From Aegilops tauschii subsp. strangulata (lineage: Eukaryota > Streptophyta > Magnoliopsida > Poales > Poaceae), in contig NC_053038.3 of the NCBI RefSeq assembly GCF_002575655.3, forward strand, positions 142,926,885 through 142,990,884: a DNA stretch of 64,000 nt, read 5' to 3'. The notes below the pieces were generated by a model. It was not told the DNA's origin and ran no database searches. It saw only the letters and a program-made list of their open reading frames with translations. A program made the translations under genes and the position numbers. Shown here in pieces: positions 57,501 to 64,000 of the stretch (positions within the stretch are counted from its first letter, which is position 1; each line of letters opens with the position of its first letter).

Positions 57501-58905
57501 GATATCGTTTCGTCCCCAAAGGTGGGGCGTTCTCTACGAAACCATCATGCTTGTTGTGAGAAGCATATACCCAAACCTGCCCCAAATGGGACAAAAATTT
57601 ACCACGGCATGTTGATGCCGCTCCATGATAGCATGACAAGTTTCATGAATTTTAGACGAGTTTTAGATTTACTAGAATTTAAAAACCAGGTATATCAATG
57701 TTTGCGGCCGAGTGACGGTGGCAGGGTGTTTGACATTCATTCCCATTTCTTGCATGGGACCTAAGCATGCACCCAAGGACAAAGATTTGATTTTTCAACC
57801 AATTTATATGCACTGGAGCATGTGCATGTACTTCAAATTTGAATTATGCACATAAATGCATTGAAAACTCACTTAATGCATAGAATGTCCAAACTAACCC
57901 CAAAAAATCACAAAAAATAACACAACACTCCTGGTGTTCTATGTTGACACGGGAAATTTTTTGAAAGCAATAAGAGGCAATGGATATCATTTCGTCCCCA
58001 AAGGTGGGGTGTTCCCTACCGAAACCATCATGCTTGTCGTGAGAAGCTATGGTTTGTGAGAAGCATATACCCAAACCTGCCCCAAATGGGACAAAAAATT
58101 TACCATAGCATGTTGGTGCCGCTCCATGATAGCATGCCAAGTTTCATGAATTTTAGATGAGTTTTGGATTTACTAGAATTTAAAAACTAGGTATCTCAAT
58201 GTTTGCGCCTGAGTGACAGTGGCAGGGTGTTTGGCATTCATTCCCATTTCTTGCATGGAATCTAAGCATGCACCCAAGGATAAAGATTTGATTTTTCAGC
58301 CAATTTATATGCACTCGAGCATGTGCATGTAGTTCAAATTTGAATTATGCACATTATTGCATTGAAAACTCGCTTAATGCATAAAAATATCCAAACGAAC
58401 CCCAAAAAATCACAAAAAATAACACAACACTCCTATTGTTCTATGTTGACACGAGAAATTTTTTGAAAGCAAGAAGAGGCAATGGATGTCGTTTCGTCCC
58501 CAAAGGTGGGGCCTTCCCTACCGAAACCATCATGCTTGTTGTGAGAAGCTCTGGTTTGTGAGAAGCATTTACCCAAACCTACCCCAAATGGGACAAAAAA
58601 ATTACCATGACATGTTGATGCCGCTCCATGATAGCATGCCAAGTTTCATGAATTTCAGACGAGTTTTGGCTTTACTAGAATTTAAAAACCAGGTATCTCA
58701 ATGTTTGCGGCCGAGTGACGGTGGCAGGATGTTTGACATTCATTCCCATTTCTTGCATGGGACCTAAGCATGCACCCAAGTACAAAGATTTTATTTTTCA
58801 ACCGATTTATATGCACTGGAGCATGTGCATGTAATTCAAATTTGATTTATGCACATAAATGCATTGAAAACTCACTTAATGCATAAAAATGTCCAAATGA
58901 ACCCT
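54600..58905. repeat. Tandem array of ~500-bp units, about eight copies
   Basis: The marker cactcct(g/a) occurs at 54941, 55441, 55945, 56445, 56946, 57444, 57926 and 58428, giving steps of 500, 504, 500, 501, 498, 482 and 502 bp. Each unit holds the same blocks in order: caccc-aaggacaaagatttg, gcatgtgcatgtagttcaaa, tgcataaaaatgtccaaac, gttctatgttgacacgaga, ggatatcgtttcgtcccc, catcatgcttgttgtgaga, tgccgctccatgatagcatg, agacgagttttggatttac and tttgcggccgagtgacggtgg. The first unit is partial and most diverged (54600-54900). No known Triticeae satellite fits that I can recall. Short minus-strand frames of 60-98 codons recur in several units but drift in frame and are probably not genes. Confidence 0.93.
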
Positions 58906-59535
58906 GAATAATTCCAATTCTTTTATGACACACATATAGTTGCATGTTCACAGCAGATAAAAGGTCTAGCAATTCAAACACCGTCCATGGCCGTTGTCAC
59001 CCCATTATGTAATTCAACTCAAGACGAAAAATCAAGTAGATTCCACACAGTTTATTTTAACCAACCTTGTGAGATGCAGCACAAAATATCTTGGAGCACC
59101 GTCGGAGTATAGTACGCATACGGCTTACGCGAGAAGGTGCGACGGCTATAGTCCACAGCCTGCTCTGAATAAGGGACCGTGTGTGATGACACTTTGCGCG
59201 CCAGTCTTTTCGCTGAAGCGATTCCAAATTTTCGGCTTCCACGGAAATATCTACCTCCCTTCCCCTCCCCCTTACCAAAAGCCACATTTCCCCTGCTTCC
59301 GCCTTCCTTTCCAAGTTGAAACCTTCACTCCTTGCTTGCAGCTCCGCCTCCTCACCGGTGACCCTCCTTCATGATGCTCGGCCTCGCCTATCCAGACAGG
59401 TAATCCACACCCAACCCCCATCCTCCTCCTCCTTCCACATCCCACATGACCCGACCATCGACCGAGTGTGACACCTTCCACCCAAATCACTGACCCCTCC
59501 ACCAAATAAGCGCCGGCCTAAGCCATGGTGCACGT
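58906..59535. other. GC-rich upstream region of the small plus-strand gene
   Basis: Array sequence ends at about 58905. A C/T-rich, leader-like stretch from 59250 contains ATGs at 59371 and 59374 and a possible donor (gacag|gtaatcc, 59400). A possible acceptor (cacgtag, ending 59537) precedes the open frame. The simple two-exon join is out of phase, so this upstream model is weak. Confidence 0.4.
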
Positions 59536-59537
59536 AG

Positions 59538-59945
59538 TATAGCCAAGATCTCAAGGAGCATTTGGTAGCGGAGAAGCAAATTGCGGCCGCACGCGTGGAT
59601 GAGGTCGCGATGGCTGCCACTCGTGCTGACCCCCAGATCTTGGAGGAGCACCTCGCCGTCGAGCCCACCGTTGATGCCTCATGCCCCGACGCTGCGACGC
59701 GGTTGGCTGCTTTAAACGACAGTTCGTGGCATTTTCTCGAGGCCAATGTTGGTGCCTTTGACAAAGACTACGAGGTGTTTTCTCAGCGTGCACGTGCTTA
59801 CCTCATCTCGAGAGCTAGCAGGTTGGTGCCCGGAGCGGCTCAGGCAACTCACCACTACAACGAGGGCACCCACGATGCGGAGGCCTCGCCCTCTTCCATG
59901 TCCAAGGAGCCAATCGTCATCGATATCTCCGACAATGAGGAGTAG
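59538..59945 (+). CDS. Small acidic protein with SUMO-interaction-like C terminus (unknown family)
   Basis: The frame is open from just after a stop at 59535 to the stop at 59945 (about 135 residues, start uncertain; the first internal ATG is at 59610). The N-terminal part is Ala/Glu-rich and helical (DLKEHLVAEKQIAAARVDEV). The middle reads SSWHFLEANVGAFDKDYEVF and SQRARAYLISRASRLVPGAA. The tail PIVIDISDNEE matches the consensus of a SUMO-interacting motif: a hydrophobic I/V core followed by Ser and acids. No catalytic or DNA-binding motif is visible. An upstream exon is probable. By position it belongs to the transposon that carries the tandem array, or to sequence next to it. Confidence 0.5.
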   Translation, partial: YSQDLKEHLVAEKQIAAARVDEVAMAATRADPQILEEHLAVEPTVDASCPDAATRLAALNDSSWHFLEANVGAFDKDYEVFSQRARAYLISRASRLVPGAAQATHHYNEGTHDAEASPSSMSKEPIVIDISDNEE

Positions 59946-60211
59946 CTTGTCTTATTAACTCACTATAAGGACCCGTGTTCAGTTTGCTAGCTACTGCCTT
60001 TTCTTAACAAATTCTAGTGAATTGTGCTATCTACTTTTACCGTGCAATCTTCTGCTATAGTGTATATGTTCTATATGTCATGCAATGTGGTGTTCAGTTA
60101 ACTGCTTGGTTCAATTCTGCAAATGTGATGTTCAATTCTTCAGGGTGCAATATTTCCAAGTTGTTAAGCATGCTTGGTTTGGTTAACTGTCTGATCTTCT
60201 ATTACGAGTAT
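59946..60211. other. 3' flank of the small gene, up to the Gypsy E insertion
   Basis: AT-rich, probably 3' untranslated sequence. No polyadenylation signal is certain. Confidence 0.35.
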
Positions 60212-60731
60212 TGTCGTGGAATAGTCACGGCAGATGTCCTCGTGCAAGGACTTAGTCGTGGAGCCATCACAACTAGGAAGCTTAAAGGGGTTAAACGGGA
60301 CAAAGGACACGAGGATTATACTGGTTCGGCCCCTTACGGTGAAGGTAAAAGCCTACTCCAGTTGAGGTGGAATTACTTAGGGTTTCGATGACCAGGGAGC
60401 TAAACCGCTATGCCTGGCTATCGATTTGATCTTACTTGTCCTGAACCGCCGCTGGGTCGTCCCTTTATATAGAGAGGTTGACGCCCAGTGGCTCTCAGAG
60501 TCCCGGCCGGCTTATAAATAGTGTCCGGCTCGGACTCTTAACTATTCTTGCCTTACACTACAAGTCATACCTTAACGGTGGTTTATCACTGCGGGCCTTA
60601 AGTCGCCTCTAGGCCTTAGGCCCATTACTGAACCGCTATCCTCAAACTTGAGATTGGGCTTCATGTGATGATCGTCATAGCATAACTCGCCCCCTCCTGG
60701 GCGGGTGACTGCAGTAGTTATATCCCCAACA
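60212..60731 (-). repeat. 3' LTR of Gypsy E (about 520 bp)
   Basis: Plus-strand ends TGTCGTGGAATAG and TATCCCCAACA. A TATA box (ctatataaagg on the minus strand) lies at about 60464-60474. Inside the right end the minus strand reads tctggggcctaa, a polypurine tract. Confidence 0.75.
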
Positions 60732-61779
60732 TTAGGCCCCAGATTGATTTGAGCCGGTTCATGTCAATCTTCAATACCTTAATAAAAAATCTTCTGGCTT
60801 CTGTTTGCGCAAAGGCTTTAACCCGCCGTGACGTCACCTTCTGGATTCTTGGTAACCCGCCGTGACGTCATCCTCCATTAATGCACGTTTTGCTCAACAT
60901 ATCTCAACGGATCCTTATCTTAATAATTGTCCCAAAAATCGAGGCGTCTCCGCAGCTGGATAACCATGTCTTCAACCTCCTTGTTTCTCGCGCCCATTCA
61001 TCAACCGTCCCTTATAAGTAGGCCCGGCCCTTAGGTCTTCGTCATTCTTCCCTTTCCATCGTCTTCCTCCTCTCGACGCTTCAGAGCCCGAGCTCCGCCG
61101 CCGCCGCTGCACATCCCGTCTGCACAAACTAAGGCCGCTGCATCGACCTGTCTTGACCAGAGAACCGCGGCGCACCTCCACTGCTCATCAGCACCAGTAA
61201 GTCCTCGCCGTCCCGTATATTAGATCCGCATTAGGGTTCGCGAGTTCTTCTGTGTTCTTCGTGGTTCCTCGCGATTCCTTCGCAGTTCTTCAACAACGGC
61301 CTCCTTTGATCCAAGAGTAGTGCATAACTTCGGCGGTAGTCGTTTCACACCCATTTTCAATACTAGCAGATCCTTTTTGCTTGCAAAAAGACCTCACTTA
61401 GAGCTCATGAACTTCTCTGTACCAGTTTTTAGGTCTAGAAATTTTTCTTTTCTGGACGATCATTTGATCCAAAATAATCCCTACAATCTGTGAAACTTGT
61501 TTGTGCAACACTTAGGCAAAAACTGCATCTGTTAGCCATGGCGGCTCATATCGCCGGCTTAAAAGAGGCCATGCTTTGTGAAATTTCCGGATCATTCATA
61601 ATAGAGTTAAATAACTTAATTGCTCATGATATCCACGGCGGCTTAAATAACCTGACACAATTAGCCATATATCATTAGGCCCTTTCATAAGCCGCCATCT
61701 TGAATACTGAACTGAAACTTTCCTCCGGCTTAAATTTGAACCGGAAATTTTATTTGGTCATAGGCTTCCATCTTTCACA
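60732..61779 (+). promoter_or_regulatory. Promoter, 5' UTR exon and leader intron of the antisense gene in Gypsy E
   Basis: A TATA box, cttataagta, is at 61011-61020. A C/T-rich leader ends at donor ca|gtaagt (61197). A possible acceptor (tcatag, ending 61763) lies 17 bp before the ATG. The repeated phrase taacccgccgtgacgtca (near 60820 and 60855) contains the palindrome TGACGTCA, a cAMP-response/bZIP-type site known in plants as a C-box or as-1-like element. Confidence 0.5.
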
Positions 61780-64000
61780 ATGCTGCCTAAGGCTCCCAAA
61801 GCACCCGTCACATGCAACTGGGTTAGATCCAACGTCACTGACAGCATCTTAGCTAATTTCGTGAAAACGGGTTACCTGCCAAAGAAAGAGGTCATGTCCT
61901 ATCGTGCTCCTGACCCGTCAGAAGAAAGGCCTCAACCCAAAGGATGGGGAAGTTGTCATATTTACTGATCACATGAACCGGGGCTTTTCTCCTCCCGGCT
62001 CAAAATTCTTCAGAGATGTCCTGCACTTTTTTGATCTGCGACCTCAAGACATCGGACCCAATTCTGTGTCAAACATCTACAACTTCCAAGTGTTCTGTGA
62101 GGTGTACCTCGGAGAAGAACCCAGCTTGCTACTCTTTAGGGAGTTATTTTATTTGAACCGCCAGAATGAATGTGCCAACGGGCCCAGCTTGGAGCTCGGT
62201 GGAATCTCAATCCAATGACGGAGAGATTGTCTCTTCCCTTATGCTGAGCCGCCAAGCCACCCGAAAGATTGGAACCAGACATGGTTCTAATGCCAAGACA
62301 CTTCTCCGACTGACAAGAACCCTTTGCCCGGCTTTCGCGCCCTGCGTCTGGAGTCAAATCACCCCTTGCCAGACAAATTATCTCAAGCTGAACGTCAACC
62401 ACTTACTCCCACCATCAACAAAATCAAAGCTCTTCTGGGGAACGGCCTAAATGGCATTGATCTGGTCCGGGTCTGGATTGCCTGGCGGGTGATTCCTTTA
62501 AGCCGTCGCCCCGGCTTGATGTGTGATTACACGGGCTAGAAGGATGATCCTCTTCGGCACAGTCCAGACGACTTACCTGAGGACGTCATTGATGATACAA
62601 CTAAGTCTCTTCTGAACGAGAGCCTGGCAGATTGCGGGAGAGTGGGCTTAAGCCCTTTCTGCAAGGCTAACCCGGCTCCAGCGGTAAACCATTGACCTGA
62701 ATACTTCACCTTCCATTTTAACGATTTTGTCTTAACTTACTAACCTTTGTTGTATTTTACAGGCTAATGATAAATTCTGGAAGGTCAAGTATGACCACGA
62801 AGCTGCCAAGAAAGCCCGAAAAATTAAGAAAGCCATCAGGAAAACCGCTCCCCGTAAGAAGGGGAATAAACCTAGCGCCTCGGACCTGCTTCGTCTGGAA
62901 GACACCTCCGAGTCAGAGGTAGCTCTTAACTCTTTAGGCTCCTTTTTTAACCATCTTATTGACACGGATTATCAGCAGGAGGACACCGGAACGAGTCATG
63001 AAGTGAATGAAGAGGTAACTATAATTTCCTCCGACTCTGAGCCTTTGCCGAGACAGAAAGTCCGAAGAGTAACCCGGAAAGTAAGATTTTCACATCCTTT
63101 AGCTTATCAGGATCCTCGATTTCTTTTGAAGCGACAGATTTATGAGAGTCGGAGGCAGCCCCGGACCAGCAAAGATATAGACCTCTCCTCCGGCTTACCC
63201 GAAGCATCAAGGAAGCGCCGGACTGAGGTTATCTCCGACTTATATTGTTTATATCCTTTGGCGGGCGTCCCTCGTCAACCACTCAATTCTTCTGACTCAA
63301 ACTACCAGGGAACTTCGCCTTCCTCCGGCGACTCAATGCAGTCTAGCTTGCCGGCTTTCAAAACCGCTCCCGGGTAATGATGATCAGTTGATTTTGTACT
63401 TATCTTACTCATGTTTTTGCACTAACCCTTTGAATTGCAGTGTACAAGTGAAGCCCAGCAAGAGGTCGAAGAAAAATAAGCCGGCCGAAGAGCCGGTCCT
63501 GGCTGAGCCGGAACTCAGAACGGCTACTCCTAATGCCTCTGCTGATGAGTCGCCGGCTGTAGCATCTCCTGATGCCATCGCTGCTCCCACTGTTGAACAA
63601 GCTATGGAAGGTTCTGAGAACCCGGAGATCCCCAGCCCGGCTCATCCAGATGATCCGGACGTTGAGATCACCCGGATTGAGTTTGTCGAACCGGGACGAC
63701 CTACCGTGCTGGCCAAGTGCTCTGCCAAGGAAGAACTTCTGGAGCGCCGCCAGGCCAAGTTGGACATCACTGATTATGCTCATCTGAGCATTGAAGATAT
63801 TGTCTTTGGCTATGTGAATCAAGTGCACAACAGCCGGGATCTGGAGATTGACATGGTGAGACAAATACAGCAAAAATCTGAGGTATAACTCTCTTTCTTA
63901 CTCCATAGTTATACTTACCATGCCAGCCCCCAAGTCTATTACTTATGATAAAATATGTTGTAGACTTAATACCGGCTTAGTAAGTACTTCAATAAAACCG
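61780..64000 (+). pseudogene. Antisense gene of Gypsy E: 'gypsy-type transposase'-domain protein (continues beyond window)
   Basis: ATG at 61780: MLPKAPKAPVTCNWVRSNVT. A frameshift lies near 61940, then SKFFRDVLHFFDLRPQDIGP, NFQVFCEVYLGEEPSLLLFR and FYLNRQNECANGPSLELGGI. This is the domain seen in plant antisense frames of Tat-lineage Gypsy elements (Transposase_28 type). Stops interrupt it near 62216, 62288 and 62537. Introns with gt..ag join in phase at 62684-62762 and 63374-63440, and a third starts at 63883. After the domain come a basic region (KKARKIKKAIRKT), an acidic Ser-rich stretch with EEVTIISSDSEPL, and a Pro/Glu-rich linker. It is parallel in plan to the gene in Gypsy D but clearly diverged in sequence. 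Confidence 0.8.

Larger units (their letters stand above)
60212..64000 (-). mobile_element. Gypsy element E: Tat-like, left (3') part, running off the window
   Basis: Starts with an LTR (60212-60731), followed by a plus-strand antisense gene of the same type as in Gypsy D. The element therefore runs on the minus strand, with gag-pol and the 5' LTR beyond the window. gtatt precedes the insertion. Confidence 0.8.

Noticed and set aside
54883..58642. Recurrent 60-98-codon minus-strand frames in the tandem array
   Set aside because: They recur because the DNA is repeated; start, length and frame vary between units and no motif is visible.
54600..58905. CRISPR-like array
   Set aside because: Units are ~500 bp and fully homologous along their length, with no short repeats separating unique spacers; the DNA is plant nuclear.
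59052..59314. Minus-strand frames near 59.1-59.3 kb
   Set aside because: Two overlapping frames over a C/T-rich leader on the other strand; no motifs.
60708..60720. gactgcagtagtt as right terminus of the CACTA element
   Set aside because: The last base of the expected CTGCAGTAGTG is wrong, no subterminal repeats precede it, and it lies inside the 3' LTR of Gypsy E.
1..64000. tRNA, rRNA or microRNA genes
   Set aside because: I found no tRNA cloverleaf boxes or rRNA segments. Hairpins at 2001-2029 and in the Gypsy D LTRs are noted as repeats only, because nothing shows precursor processing.

Overview
The window is plant nuclear DNA from a large grass genome, almost certainly Triticeae (wheat, Aegilops or barley group). 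The evidence is stacked LTR retrotransposons with intact 5-bp target-site duplications, Triticeae-type LTR ends, CACTA-type termini, GT-AG introns and no compact genic region. Transposon clade and family names rest on remembered sequence signatures, not on searches. I see no confidently functional host gene.

Layout, left to right. (1) 1-2.2 kb: a minus-strand, three-coding-exon plant-mobile-domain (MAIN-LIKE) gene with a 5' UTR exon, a TATA-like box and a cluster of GC-rich palindromes. (2) 2.2-5.0 kb: AT-rich sequence with a GC-rich open stretch and an exon encoding half a WRKY zinc finger. (3) 5.0-21.2 kb: a plus-strand Copia relic (A), cut inside its reverse transcriptase by a minus-strand Copia (B, 7276-20205, duplication GGATC). 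A 4.2-kb solo LTR (7896-12096, duplication GGTGC) is inserted in turn into the 3' LTR of B. (4) 21.2-24.5 kb: degenerate inverted/direct repeats and a truncated Gypsy LTR plus leader. (5) 24.5-32.6 kb: a minus-strand Copia RT/RNase H relic (C), split by a 7.2-kb minus-strand Gypsy (D, 24711-31876, duplication CATTG). D has lost gag-pol but keeps a multi-exon antisense gene of the 'gypsy-type transposase' kind. (6) 33.3-45.2 kb: a complete, apparently non-coding LTR retrotransposon of LARD/Sukkula type, with 3.9-kb LTRs, a tRNA-Met primer site and duplication GGAGG. (7) 45.3-60.2 kb: a run of left-hand TE ends without right-hand partners: CACTA end 1, Copia LTR pieces, a Gypsy 3' LTR, another Copia LTR and CACTA end 2. 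CACTA end 2 is followed by an unknown minus-strand gene, an eight-copy ~500-bp tandem array and a small plus-strand gene with a SUMO-interaction-like tail. (8) 60.2-64.0 kb: the 3' LTR of a second Tat-like Gypsy (E) and its own antisense multi-exon gene, running off the window.

There is no operon-like cooperation. What links the parts is insertion order, and four recurrent themes: antisense genes next to the 3' LTR of Tat-like Gypsy elements, a fossil spliced mini-gene inside the LARD/solo LTRs, CACTA ends that share termini but carry different neighbouring genes, and open nests whose right halves lie outside the window.
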